A DNA stretch of 64,000 nt. Source: Clostridia bacterium UC5.1-1E11. GTDB taxonomy: Bacteria > Bacillota > Clostridia > Oscillospirales > Acutalibacteraceae. Location: contig BCAA01000003.1 of assembly GCA_001305115.1 (NCBI GenBank), positions 62,001 through 126,000 of the forward strand. Reading direction: 5' to 3'. The notes below the pieces were generated by a model. The model was not told where the DNA came from, ran no database searches, and was given only the letters and a program-made list of their open reading frames with translations. Positions 1 through 9,157 of the stretch are shown here, piece after piece; positions within the stretch are counted from its first letter, which is position 1, and every line of letters begins with the position of its first letter. The position numbers and the translations under genes are program-made.

Positions 1-244
1 AGACGACTCCAATAGAATCTTTGAAAGATTTTTCTGTTTTCGATATGTCTTTACCCTTAAATTTTATGGTGCCAGCCTCATGTGAGATTAGGTGAAGAAT
101 GGAGCGTATGGTAGTAGTTTTTCCAGCGCCGTTTGCACCGATAAAACCTGTGATACAATCTTCATAAATTGAAAAGGACACTCCATTCAACTGAAAACCG
201 GGATATGTCTTTTTAAGACCTTCCACCTCTAAAAGCGGCTGCAT
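1..244 (-). CDS. ABC transporter ATP-binding protein, N-terminal fragment (runs off the left edge)
   Basis: The first 81 residues of an ABC ATPase are visible. They start at an ATG at 244, one base before the stop codon of the GntR gene. The N-terminus reads MQPLLEVEGLKKTYPGF and the Walker A motif GANGAGKTT is at residues 36-44. Such ATPases drive export or import together with a membrane permease, which would lie to the left of the window. GntR-ATPase pairs of the YtrA/YtrB kind usually respond to cell-wall antibiotics (family knowledge); the substrate here cannot be told. Whether this pair belongs to the chromosome or to the adjoining ICE cannot be decided. Confidence 0.9.
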   Translation of the reverse strand, partial: MQPLLEVEGLKKTYPGFQLNGVSFSIYEDCITGFIGANGAGKTTTIRSILHLISHEAGTIKFKGKDISKTEKSFKDSIGVV

Positions 245-245
245 A

Positions 246-620
246 TTAGACCTCCTCATACAAAATATCCATCATCATGTTCAGTTCTTCTTTTGTGATT
301 TTAAGTGATTTCGCTGTTTGAATCATATCCTGCATCTTCTGTTCCACGAGTCGGCGTTTGGAATCCCGCAACAACTCAAGATTGCTTGTTGATATGAAGG
401 TTCCTATACCAACTTGGCTGGTTACAAATCCCTCTTGCTCCAGTTCTTCGTAAACCCGTCGTATTGTTAGAACGCTTACAGACAGGTCATTCGCAAAGGT
501 GCGGATGGACGGAAGAGGATCACCTTCCACCAATTCCTCTTTCAAAATAGCATCTTTAATCTGATCTTTGATTTGCTGGTATAGGGGGGTATCAGAAGTA
601 TTTGAGATTACGATCTTCAC
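246..620 (-). CDS. GntR-family transcriptional regulator, YtrA-like
   Basis: A 124-residue protein with an N-terminal winged helix (IRTFANDLSVSVLTIRRVYEEL, roughly residues 38-59) and only a short C-terminal tail, as in the YtrA subfamily, which lacks a large effector domain. The start is taken as the GTG at 620 because a strong AGGAGGTGAT ribosome site lies just upstream; a longer frame begins at 665 but would run back through the promoter. It is directly followed by the ABC ATPase gene and probably represses its own operon. Confidence in the family is high; the inducer is unknown. Confidence 0.88.
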   Translation of the reverse strand: MKIVISNTSDTPLYQQIKDQIKDAILKEELVEGDPLPSIRTFANDLSVSVLTIRRVYEELEQEGFVTSQVGIGTFISTSNLELLRDSKRRLVEQKMQDMIQTAKSLKITKEELNMMMDILYEEV

Positions 621-663
621 AGGACTATCACCTCCTGTTCTTATGTGCTGTTCTATAATACAC

Positions 664-692
664 ACTATACACTATCATCACAATAAAGTCAA
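664..692 (-). promoter_or_regulatory. sigma-A promoter of the GntR-ABC operon
   Basis: On the minus strand TTGACT and TATAGT are separated by exactly 17 bp. The -10 region lies within a TATAGTG/TGTATTATAG-rich stretch that could be the GntR operator (inference). The 5' leader to the GTG start is short, about 40 nt. Confidence 0.75.
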
Positions 693-808
693 TGCCTCGC
701 CTGCTTCTCTTGCGGCCAAAATAACGAATTATAAAATGTAGAATTATAGCATATAGCAACATTCCACGGACAAAATATGAACTATACAATGTAAGTGGGT
801 GATGCAAT

Positions 809-1177
809 ATGGCGAATATCAAAGATTGCCCTGGTTTTGAAACTTTCGGTGCCGATGTAAAAGCTGCACGGAGCGCAAAGCATCTATCGCGCAGGACATT
901 GGCGGAGATCGTCAACATCGACTCCCGGTAGCTCGCAAATATCGAGAACGAGGGTACGATCCCCAGCTTGCCGGTTATCATACAGCTTATCAAAGTATGT
1001 GGACTTCCCGTAGAACGGTACTTCAATCCAGAGGTCATGCGGGAGGGAAGTGCACAGCGGCAGCGTATCAGCCACAAACTGAAACTCTGTCCGGAGCAGT
1101 ATTTGACCGCCATCGAGGGTGCGCTTGACGGGGCGCTGAAAACTAAAGAATCAGCGGATGAAACGGAGGGTGCGTAA
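809..1177 (+). pseudogene. XRE-family helix-turn-helix regulator with in-frame amber codon
   Basis: The frame from ATG 809 to TAA 1177 encodes an XRE repressor-like protein of 122 codons (ETFGADVKAARSAKHLSRRT, then LANIENEGTIPSLPVI). It is interrupted by one TAG at 929-931, where family members normally have Tyr before LANIEN. The reading frame is otherwise open, so a single TAC/TAT to TAG substitution explains it. A small XRE gene before mobC is usual in Tn1549-like ICEs, where it acts as a regulator of the element. A shorter protein restarting inside (ATG 968) would lack the DNA-recognition helix. Confidence 0.75.
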
Positions 1178-1228
1178 AGCATCCTCCGTTTTCGTTTTTT
1201 AGGGCAGCTATGCTGCCCTTTTCTTTTT
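1163..1228 (+). terminator. Two tandem intrinsic terminators after the XRE gene
   Basis: Hairpin 1163-1189 (ACGGAGGGTGC / GCATCCTCCGT) is followed by TTTTCGTTTTTT. A second hairpin, 1201-1219 (AGGGCAGC tat GCTGCCCT), is followed by TTTTCTTTTT. Both have the stem plus U-tract form of rho-independent terminators on the plus strand and separate the regulator from mobC. Confidence 0.75.
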
Positions 1229-1419
1229 GAAAATCCGGGATTTTGTGGGCGGATGAAGGTGTTTCCGGCATTGTATTTACGGGGGAAGGAGCGTAGAGCA
1301 AGCACAGCAAGTGTGGCCATACTTGCGAATTTTGACTTTTGGGCGCCCCTTGCCCCTAAACACAAAATTGCTTGTTGGGATGCTCCCAAACCCTTATACA
1401 GAAAGGACGGTGCCGCCCT

Positions 1420-1749
1420 ATGGCAAATCGCAAACGCTCCATCATCCTGCGCTGTCCGGTGACGGCAGAAGAACGAAGCCTGATTGAACAGAAGATGGTC
1501 CAGCTCCAGACAAAGCGGATCAGTGCCTACCTACGGAAGATGGCGATTGACGGATATATCATCTATGTGGACACCAGGGACATCAAGGAGATGAACAAAC
1601 TCCTGTCCGCCATTGGCCGGAACATCAATCAGATCGCCAAGCGGGTCAACGCCAGAGGCCCCACCTATCAGGCCGACATGGAGGAAATCCGGGAAAGGCT
1701 GGATCAGATATGGCAGTTACAAAGACGCATCCTATTAAGTCAACGCTGA
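1420..1749 (+). CDS. mobC: MobC-like mobilization accessory protein
   Basis: A 109-residue basic protein. The start MANRKRSIILRCPVTAEE at ATG 1420 follows GAAAGGACGG. It has the ribbon-helix-helix-like N-terminus (RISAYLRKMAIDGYI) and the helical C-terminus (LLSAIGRNINQIAKRVN) typical of MobC proteins that sit at oriT and help the relaxase nick DNA (family knowledge). Its 3' end overlaps the relaxase gene by 40 bp, indicating translational coupling. An upstream in-frame start at 1372 has no ribosome site. It is intact, unlike its neighbours. Confidence 0.88.
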   Translation: MANRKRSIILRCPVTAEERSLIEQKMVQLQTKRISAYLRKMAIDGYIIYVDTRDIKEMNKLLSAIGRNINQIAKRVNARGPTYQADMEEIRERLDQIWQLQRRILLSQR

Positions 1750-3052
1750 AAGCGGCCATTGACTATATCTGCAACCCTGACAAGACGGACGGGAAGCTGC
1801 TGGTGTCCTCTTTTGGCTGCGCCGCCGAAACCGCCGACATTGAGTTTAGCTGGACGCGCCGCCATGCCATCGACAAGGGCACGCACCTGGGCCGCCATGT
1901 GATACAAGCCTTTGAGCCTGGGGAGGTGTCGCCAGAGAAAGCCCATGAGATTGGGATACAACTGGCAAAAGAAATATTGGGTGGCAAGTACGAGTTTGTA
2001 CTTACCACCCATATTGATAAGGGGCATATTCATAACCGTCTGATTTTCAATGCGGTCAGTTTTACCGACCACAAACACTACCATTCCAACAAGCGCAGCT
2101 ACCACGAGATACGCCGGGCCAGTGACCGGCTGTGTCGAGAACACGGCCTGTCCGTCATCGTCCTAGGCCGGGACAAGGGCAAGAGCTACATTGAGCATCA
2201 GGCCGCACAGAACGGTACCAGCTACAAGGCAAAGCTGAAAGCCGCCATCAACCGGCTGATCCCCGTGTCCTCCAGCCTGGATGATTTGCTTGCCCGGTTA
2301 CAGCGGGAAGGATATGAAATCAAGCGGGGAAAGTATGTCTCCGCCAGGGCGCCAGATCAGGAGCGGTTTACCCGGCTCAAAACTCTGGGCGCCGATTACA
2401 CGGAAGAAGCCGTTGCCTCTCGCATCGCCGGAGGCCCCAGGCCATCCAGACAGCCCGGCAGCGCAACGGGAAGATTAGCCTGCTCATTGACATTCAGAAC
2501 AATATCAAGGCCCGGCAGAGCGCCGGATACCAGCGGTGGACGACCATTGAGAATCTGAAACGGGCGGCCGCCACTATGAATTTTCTCACCGAACACGGCA
2601 TCGGCAGCTATGAGGAATTGGTGGAACGATGCGACGCCGTTTCCACCGCCTCCATCCGTACCAGGGAAAGCCTGCGGGATACGGAACAACGGATTGCCGA
2701 CCTTGCCCTCCTGGGAAAGCAGATCGACACCTACCGAAAGCTGAAGCCCGTCTATGATCGCTATAAGACCTCAAGGGACAAGGAAAAATTCCTGCGTGGG
2801 TTTGAGAGTGAGATCATCTTGTTCGAGGCAGCAGCCAGGGAGATCAAGAAGGCCGGGCTCACTAAACTTCCTTCCTCCGAAAAGCTGAAAGCGGAACTGG
2901 ACGGACTCTCTGCCCGCAAGACTGCCTTGCAAGCGGAACTTCGGAAGATACAGCGGGAGGAAAGTGAGTATGATAAACTCCGAAAAAATATAAATATGTT
3001 GTGCAATGAGAATCAAATTAGAAAAGCGGAAAAAGAATTCGAACGAGAATAA
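1710..3052 (+). pseudogene. MOBP-type conjugative relaxase, frameshifted
   Basis: Residues 1-240 match Tn1549-like relaxases: an N-terminal Tyr region (IKSTLKAAIDYICNPDKTDG) and the metal-binding motif HIDKGHIHNRLIFNAV near residue 100. The frame breaks between about 2430 and 2456. The next frame continues the same protein (RQRNGKISLLIDIQ, then the part read from 2576), ending in a coiled-coil-like tail at 3052. The break has the sign of one lost base, the same sign as frameshifts in core genes here, so it may be an assembly error. The enzyme would nick the ICE oriT and pilot DNA. It is oriented opposite to the rest of the ICE. Confidence 0.8.
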
Positions 3053-3271
3053 AATCGAAAAGCTGGCACACTTTTTCAGAGATAAATCTAGGGGTAGTGT
3101 AGTTCCGTAGACATATATTATGGACATAACGAGAAGTTTCACGGCTAAATAATATATCGCATTTCTGCATCCCCTTCTTTTCTATAGAATATCATAATAT
3201 TTCGTTTTTGGAGAACTGACAACTATCTTACCACATAGGGGTATGAACAATTTGACATTGCGTGCATGTAA

Positions 3272-4151
3272 TCAGGAACCTACTGTTTGAATATAGGATA
3301 TCAATTCATTGTATTTTTCATCATCAAATGAATCACCATGATAAACAGTAGAGCACAGTTTTTTCGCCACTGATAATATATCTGCACTTGCATTTGTTTC
3401 TATGTATTTTATCATTACATCAATTCGCTTTTTTATTTCATTGAGGTTTTCGGAAAGATATTGCTTGTCTTCTTCGTCAACAAGAAGCTCCCGATTTTTC
3501 GAATACATCCACAATTCTTCACCCATATCAGCTATACAACTAAGCCCGATATTTGTTGGTTGTTTTTCTTGAAGTATGTACTCTCCATCGAAACATTTTA
3601 CTAGTTCTTGAGTCACCTCGACAGGATATGGCGAAGCTAAAGGATCCATTTTTTTCTTCGAGACCTAAGTTTATGGCATTGTAGAGATATTGAAATGCCT
3701 TTTTGGGAAACTTGATTGCATTCGGAATAACTTCACCAGTATCGTTTATCATCAATAAAAGCAAATAATCATAAGGAGATTTCGCAAATGGAATAGCGGT
3801 AATTAAGAAATCGTTTATCATCTCCTCATCTGTTGGATCAAAATTTTTTAGCAATATTGGATAGCACGCAAATATATTGTCATGATATGCGCTTATAGGT
3901 AGAACGGCATCGTATGATACCATTAAATCTGTCATAGCACTATTCACTTTCTCTACTTCTGCTTTTCGGGATGATGAAAACCAACTTTTAACTTGATATT
4001 TATTATAATTGGCATCAGGTATATGAGATAAATAGTATTCACAACACATATAAGTCTCAAAAATGACTTTTTCTTCATGGGCACATAGTTCTATATGTTT
4101 ACTTTGAAGGTCGCTATCCAGTGTAATATCATTAAAAAAATTTCTGAACAT
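3272..4151 (-). CDS. Small partner protein of the STAND NTPase, split at an A7 tract (unknown function)
   Basis: Two overlapping frames: 4151-3540 (203 codons, starting MFRNFFNDITLDSDLQ) and 3649-3272 (125 codons, starting MDPLASPYPVEV). The last about 36 residues of the first are Arg/Ser-rich and not protein-like, and the second starts exactly at a run of seven A (GAAGAAAAAAATGG). A six-A run would fuse the two into one protein of about 290 residues. No known domain was recognised; the protein is Asp/Glu- and Tyr-rich and probably cytoplasmic. Its start overlaps the STAND gene end by 20 bp, so the pair is coupled and probably functions together. Alternatives are two proteins or a slippage-regulated product. 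Confidence 0.6.
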
Positions 4152-7100
4152 TATATAGTGCCACTAATGCTGTTTTTAAATTATAAATTGCCAGGCGCTT
4201 CGCATTTTCCTCTTTTTTAATAAAACCAATTAATTGGTTTGCAAAATTTTGAATCCCATCAAAGTAATTCCATTTTGCTTTATTAAACAATGTCGGTAAT
4301 TCCGGTTCCTTTTCAAACGGGCGGTGCTCTCTAGGATATGACAAATGTGCGACCATTATACTGTTATAGCGATTATGTAAGGTGTCAAATAGACTAGCAG
4401 TATCACCAAGTTTCCGTTTACCCAATAATTTGTGTAAACATGCGGAACTCGCAGCCATTAAATCACACGCATATTTACGAACATCAAGCCAATGATCAAT
4501 CCATGCATATACTGTGTCAAACTCATAATTGCTTTCTATAGTTCTTAACCATAGACCATTAAACTCTTGATGGAACGTTATAATTATGTTTCTTTTTGGC
4601 ATTTCTTTATGTGTATCATTTGGAATTTGATAGCTTGCCAATAAATCGATTTGCGGTTTGATTGCGTCTGAACAATACGTTTCAAAGATGGGAAGGGCAC
4701 GACATATATCGGTCAGCCTCGTAACACTTTCATTATTGCCTTTTGTAAGATCGCTTGCTCTAAGTAAATACTCGACCTTTATTTCTTTATTATCGTCACT
4801 TACTTGAATCTTGTGAGAGTTGGTTTTATGTTTGAGATAGCTAATGATTCTCGGAAAATTGTTTTTAACAAACTTGCTGTATTCTTTTTCATTTCCACAA
4901 AAAGATGAATACATTAATGATGATACAGTTTTAATAGAGTGGTTTTCGGCCTGGGTCCAAAGATCATTCAGAGAAATTTTTGATGATAAATTCATTGAGG
5001 GATCAATATTGTAAAGCCAATCCACAATAACTGCATATGATTCAAAATCTCTGATGTGTGTAAAATCAATTTCCTTTAATTTAAAATATAGGGCAGAGCA
5101 CAAGCAATAGATGTCAGTTTTTGAAGCTCTAAATTTCGGAATCGAATCACATAGTTTAATCATGTGCTGGATATTAGTATTATCCGGCATCATTTCGGAC
5201 ATTTTTTCAAGTGTATTCAGTTCATGTTCATAGTCTTTAAATTTTGTAAAGGGGCAAAGATCTGTTGCTACAAGCATTAATCCGCCGTGCTCATATGCGT
5301 CATCAAATAATGCCTTGTGAGTTTGAAAATACTGCATTACACTTCCCGAAAAAGCACCTCGAATTGCTTGAACGAAGCGTGATAAATCTGGTCCATACAG
5401 CCACATATCAACAATGTTAGCGTAAAATCTATCCTTGTCTAAATCGAACTCCGGATAGTGAGAAAACAAAACTGATATGTCTGAAACAGATGCAATCTTT
5501 GCGATAGAAAGAGCTGTTTCATCGAGAGAAATATATTCATGCAATCGATTAATAATATGCTGCGAGCGTACAGGATGCAATCCCTCGATATAGTCACCCT
5601 CCGAGCTAATATGTACTAGAAATTCATCAGCTAAGCTTTTAAGTATTTCACCAATATCCGAGTCTGTTTTAGATGTTATGCTGCTAATTAGAGACTTGGT
5701 TTCAAGTTTAATACCGCAAATATCAGCAAAGCAAACTTTTCTTAAAATTTCAAGTTTCGTGCCTCCTGCCGATGAGTTGCCAATCTGTTTCATTTGCGCA
5801 GAGATTCGTTCAGCAATCATTTCACCGTGAGTCAAAAGATATACATATTCAATGAGAAGGCGGCGATCTCCGATCTTTGACCACGCTTTTTCCCAATCTG
5901 CAATATCTTCATGAAGCTTTTTCTCTTTTTTGAGAGTATTATATATGTCCTCGGCCTCTTTTTCGCTTAGAATAGGCTTAATAACTTGCAAATGACGAAG
6001 AGTGCTTATGTCACCGCCATAATTGTACCAGTCATTTTCACGAGAAGTAACGAGGAGTTTATAATGGTAGGTGACGCTTGTTTGCATGAGTTGAGCTAAC
6101 AAATTCCACTCGCTTAAATGGGCATCAAGATTATCAAGTAAAATAAGTGGCTTTTCACCTATTCGTGTACGCATACGAAAATACTCAACGATATGCCCTA
6201 ACTCCGCATCTTCGTTACACCTTGTAATTTGATATGGTGTGTATTCTCCAGTTAACAAGGACATTGCCCTCAACGCAAGCGTGGTTTTACCTTGACCGCT
6301 AGATGTTTTTATAATAGTGATTGTATTTTTTGCGATAGAATCAATAATTTCATTTTCGACAACTGGGCGCATCACCGGTAGATTGTTTGCAATATCTGAA
6401 GGGGTGGCTTTTTTACCTTCATAGTATTCTGAAGAATATTCATCAGATCTAGAAAATTGAAGCCTTTGAATCCAAGCGTGAGCTGGATTTTGTGGTCCTT
6501 TACTTACATCAAATTTTATTTTTTCTATGCATTGAGTTATCTCACTACGTGTTACTTTGGCACGGCTCTCCATTTTGTCAAGGCACAGCAATTTGATGCC
6601 ATTGGCAAACAAAGAAATATTATCGGTTTCAATTTCAAAATTCTTTATCAAAAAATCCTCAATACTTTTCTCGAGAGAGTCCTTTTTAACATTTATGAAA
6701 GATAACCGATGCATAAAATCTTCGAAATTGAAATCACTCCAATTCCATGAAGCAGTTTCATTTTTAATATTATCAATTTTAGTCTTCCAAAACTCTTTTG
6801 AGTTTTTATCAAGATTTCCCAAAAACAGTTTCCTTAAATTTCCGGATGCAACCGAAAAATCATACACTAATTTAAAATATCTATCCTTATCAATTAGATA
6901 TGCCTCGAGATAGTTTTTCAACACACTATCCATAAAGCTGGCATCCTGGTGCTGAGTAGAGTATTTTACCTGGATGTGTGTAATTGTTTTACGGCCATCA
7001 CTGCATTTTATAGCATCGACATCTTCAATTCCTTCGAGAATAAAAACTGTATCAGCGTCAGAAGATAATATCAAATTGCACGAATACAAGAATTGATAAG

Positions 7101-7209
7101 AATAGCCCCTCAATGCAGCTTGACCTCCGTTTCTTGATTCTTGCAATTCCTGAAGATTAACTTTAGCAGCAAGCTTCTTATTTGTTCTTTCTTTCTTTTT
7201 CTTTCCCAT
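4132..7209 (-). CDS. STAND-type NTPase with N-terminal Cap4/DUF4297-like nuclease domain (antiphage defence candidate)
   Basis: A 1,025-residue protein. Residues 26-40 (RNGGQAALRGYSYQF) and the pattern EGIEDVDAI (59-67) with QVKY (80-83) resemble the PD-(D/E)xK core of Cap4/DUF4297 dsDNA nucleases. A P-loop follows: Walker A SSGQGKTT (303-310), Walker B PLILLDNLD (354-362) and a sensor-like LLVTSREND. The remaining about 600 residues are helical and probably sense a trigger. Nuclease-STAND-sensor is the architecture of Avs-type defence proteins, which cut DNA after recognising a phage protein (family knowledge). The assignment to Avs is inference. The gene is AT-rich against GC-rich ICE genes. 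ATG 7209 has an AGAGGTT site. Confidence 0.75.
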   Translation of the reverse strand: MGKKKKERTNKKLAAKVNLQELQESRNGGQAALRGYSYQFLYSCNLILSSDADTVFILEGIEDVDAIKCSDGRKTITHIQVKYSTQHQDASFMDSVLKNYLEAYLIDKDRYFKLVYDFSVASGNLRKLFLGNLDKNSKEFWKTKIDNIKNETASWNWSDFNFEDFMHRLSFINVKKDSLEKSIEDFLIKNFEIETDNISLFANGIKLLCLDKMESRAKVTRSEITQCIEKIKFDVSKGPQNPAHAWIQRLQFSRSDEYSSEYYEGKKATPSDIANNLPVMRPVVENEIIDSIAKNTITIIKTSSGQGKTTLALRAMSLLTGEYTPYQITRCNEDAELGHIVEYFRMRTRIGEKPLILLDNLDAHLSEWNLLAQLMQTSVTYHYKLLVTSRENDWYNYGGDISTLRHLQVIKPILSEKEAEDIYNTLKKEKKLHEDIADWEKAWSKIGDRRLLIEYVYLLTHGEMIAERISAQMKQIGNSSAGGTKLEILRKVCFADICGIKLETKSLISSITSKTDSDIGEILKSLADEFLVHISSEGDYIEGLHPVRSQHIINRLHEYISLDETALSIAKIASVSDISVLFSHYPEFDLDKDRFYANIVDMWLYGPDLSRFVQAIRGAFSGSVMQYFQTHKALFDDAYEHGGLMLVATDLCPFTKFKDYEHELNTLEKMSEMMPDNTNIQHMIKLCDSIPKFRASKTDIYCLCSALYFKLKEIDFTHIRDFESYAVIVDWLYNIDPSMNLSSKISLNDLWTQAENHSIKTVSSLMYSSFCGNEKEYSKFVKNNFPRIISYLKHKTNSHKIQVSDDNKEIKVEYLLRASDLTKGNNESVTRLTDICRALPIFETYCSDAIKPQIDLLASYQIPNDTHKEMPKRNIIITFHQEFNGLWLRTIESNYEFDTVYAWIDHWLDVRKYACDLMAASSACLHKLLGKRKLGDTASLFDTLHNRYNSIMVAHLSYPREHRPFEKEPELPTLFNKAKWNYFDGIQNFANQLIGFIKKEENAKRLAIYNLKTALVALYNVQKFF

Positions 7210-7423
7210 GTTGATAACCTCTTTTTTGCTTTTCGTTGAAGACGCCCTATAAATTTGAAAACCGTAAATTATACACTATTTCTAACATGTTATATAAATC
7301 TACATTGAACAAGGGTTTTGCAATTTAGTTTGTAAGATAATCTTTCGTATATTATATCTCTTCCTCCGCACTGACACAATAAAAGAGGTGTTTTCATTAC
7401 CGTATACCGTAGTTCACAGCTAA

Positions 7424-7467
7424 CAAAAAAGGAGCGCCACCACCGGACAACATCCGATGATGGCGCT
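7424..7467 (-). terminator. Terminator between ICE backbone and STAND cargo (bidirectional)
   Basis: The stem AGCGCCA...TGGCGCT (7433-7467) has two C-A mismatches and a CAACA loop. It is followed on the minus strand by CCTTTTTTG and on the plus strand by TTTCGTTTTATTT. It would stop read-through from the ICE genes into the cargo operon. The rest of the gene-free stretch 7210-7632 holds an AT-rich putative promoter zone (TATAAT on the minus strand near 7271) and a second short hairpin at 7566-7578 (CCGCC aca GGCGG) just downstream of the 47-residue gene; nothing else was recognised. Confidence 0.6.
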
Positions 7468-7632
7468 TTCGTTTTATTTGCAAAAGGTGAAAATTCGGCA
7501 TTTCCCCTATGCAGAAACGCCCTGCCGCTCCACACGGGAAATCATACTGCCCCTACACGGAAAAGCCGCCACAGGCGGTTTCTTTGCCCATTTTGAACCC
7601 TAATTCCTGCACTTTTTGGAGCGGCGGGAAAG

Positions 7633-7776
7633 TTAGTGCGGACAGGACACCACCACTGCCCGGAAACTTTGCTTGCAGGGATGGACGCATCCTTTGCAGA
7701 GCTTGTTGTACTGGCGCCTGCCGTTCTCGCCCAGGAAGAACGCCCATTCCAAACGCCATTTCTTGCTACGGCTCAT
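7633..7776 (-). CDS. Small conserved ICE protein, 47 residues, Cys-rich
   Basis: ATG 7776 starts MSRSKKWRLEWAFFLG; the frame ends at 7633. The sequence is basic with CKGC and HPCKQSF patterns (Cys 27, 30, 34, 45), suggesting a small metal-binding protein. I recall similar short ORFs beside the ArdA-like gene in Tn1549-like elements (recollection, not checked). The start lies 8 bases after the natural stop (TGA at 7784-7786) of the upstream ArdA-like frame, an operon-like arrangement. In the raw frame it is fused to a longer open frame only because of a frameshift upstream. Confidence 0.55.
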   Translation of the reverse strand: MSRSKKWRLEWAFFLGENGRRQYNKLCKGCVHPCKQSFRAVVVSCPH

Positions 7777-7783
7777 AAGTCGC

Positions 7784-8316
7784 TCAGCTCCGGGGGGGGT
7801 TCTGCTGCGGGGTGGACTTGTCCGGGCCTTTCCGTTCCGCGCACTCCCGCTTTGCGTCCTCCAGCCGCTCCCGGATGGAGAGCTTTTCTCCGTCTGCCTC
7901 TCCCTAGGGCGCTCGTGCTCCCACTCGTCGCCGGAGAGAGTGAGATAGCCTCGGCTCGTAAAACAGTCCTGTTCCTCCCGCATGGCGTGGTTGCCGAAGG
8001 GAACGGGATCACTGGCATCCAACAGCTCCGAGGGCAGAAGGACATCCAAATGCTGCGCCAGCCCACATCCTCCACCTTGCGGATGTTGGGCTCCAGGACA
8101 AAATACTCGGTGTTTGCGGGAAACTCCCAGAACTGCTCTAGGGTGGTCAAACGATAGGGCGACTCCCTGGACAGCGGCCAGGAGGTCACGGTCCTCCGGG
8201 GAAAGTCCGGCAAGCGCTTGGGCCGCTGCCTCCAGTTCGCTTGCGTTACCGCCTGCGGGGAGCAGTGATTTCAAATGTTCCATGAAATTGGGTTCGGTGT
8301 TTCTCAAAGACATCAT
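7784..8316 (-). pseudogene. ArdA-like/antirestriction-type ICE protein, multiple frameshifts
   Basis: Pieces of one protein are spread over three frames: MSLRNTEPNFMEHLKSLL through SPEDRDLLAAVQ in frame 1; LTTLEQFWEFPANTEYFV in frame 2; HLDVLLPSELLDASDPVPFG to LSGDEWEHE back in frame 1; then LSIRERLEDAKREC in frame 3, ending at TGA 7784-7786 beside a G8 tract. The LAGLSPEDRDLL and LDVLLPSELL elements resemble the acidic ArdA-like proteins of clostridial ICEs that protect incoming DNA from restriction. At least three frame changes are needed; one has the opposite sign to the rest of the window, so real decay is likely. Confidence 0.55.
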
Positions 8317-8332
8317 CCTTTCTGAAAATGGA

Positions 8333-8369
8333 TAAAAGAAAAGCAGGAAACCCGGAAAGGTTTCCTGCT
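8333..8369 (-). terminator. Intrinsic terminator downstream of the alkD relic
   Basis: A perfect 11-bp stem AGCAGGAAACC / GGTTTCCTGCT (8342-8369) with a CGGAAA loop, followed on the minus strand by TTTTCTTTTATC. It ends transcription coming from 8437-9043 before the ArdA-like gene. Confidence 0.7.
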
Positions 8370-8436
8370 CGATGTTGCCGCTGGGAAGCGGCTGATAATT
8401 TTGAATCGCTGATAGAAGAGTAATTGGTTGGAAGGT

Positions 8437-9043
8437 CTATTTCTCAATAAATTTGCTTGCCAGTTTATAAACTTGGTGAATCTCTTTTGATGACAAGTCC
8501 CATGCGCTTAATTCCGCTCCAACCAACGCACCATGTTTTTACTTATATCCCGCAAGGCATTACCGACTGATTTTCTGACATACTCACTGGGATCATTTTT
8601 CAGATCAGCTAATCTTCGAATTGCTTCTTCGGGATTTTCCTTGAAATATGGCCTTGAGTTCCATATTCTCAAGCCTTCTGGTATTGGGATTTTTGTCTTG
8701 CAGTCATGAGTCAATCACTGGAAGGGACTTTTCAAATCCGGTCCTTTTGCAGAATTCATCAAAGGCCTTTGCTAAAACCTCTTGAACCCTCCAATTTTTC
8801 GTCTTTGGATACACTCTCCCACATAAAATTCAGGATTTCTACATCCTCTGATAAATGTCCAAAAAGAAAGATACCATACATTCTGACCTGATAGACCTAA
8901 GACCGATAAGCTGCGTAAGCCAGTTCTTTTATATAGGATTTGTCATTGGTATCAAAATCGGTCTTGGCTCTCTGTTCTCCATTTTTGAAGCCATTGGATA
9001 CTTGCGAGAACCCTTTTTCCAACCGTTCAATATACTGATCCAT
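8437..9043 (-). pseudogene. DNA alkylation repair protein (AlkD-like HEAT repeat), decayed
   Basis: The start ATG 9043 follows AGGGGGTGGCC; the N-terminus is MDQYIERLEKGFSQVSNG. An amber codon sits at 8897-8899 (after LAYAAYRS), followed by VYQVRMYGIFLFGHL. At least two frame changes lead to SRPYFKENPEEAIRRLADLK and the end KEIHQVYKLASKFIEK at 8437. The motifs RPYFKENPEEAI and YVRKSVGNALRDISK are typical of AlkD-family glycosylases, which remove alkylated bases. A TATAAT on the minus strand at 9075-9080 is a likely -10. It is a cargo gene between the ICE genes topB and the ArdA-like gene, and the amber argues for true inactivation. Confidence 0.75.
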
Positions 9044-9157
9044 TTACGGCCACCCCCTGCAAATGTTCAGTTTTATTATACTTGTAGGTTCCGGCTTTTG
9101 AAACAGATAAATTGTAAACTTGTCGAATCCATGGATGAGGATGACCAGCAGATGTTA

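Noticed and set aside
1253-1462. 69-codon plus-strand frame before mobC
   Set aside because: It overlaps the mobC start in another frame and has no ribosome site or homology.
7633-8316. One 227-codon protein
   Set aside because: It is a chance read-through of frameshifted ArdA-like pieces into the separate 47-residue gene.
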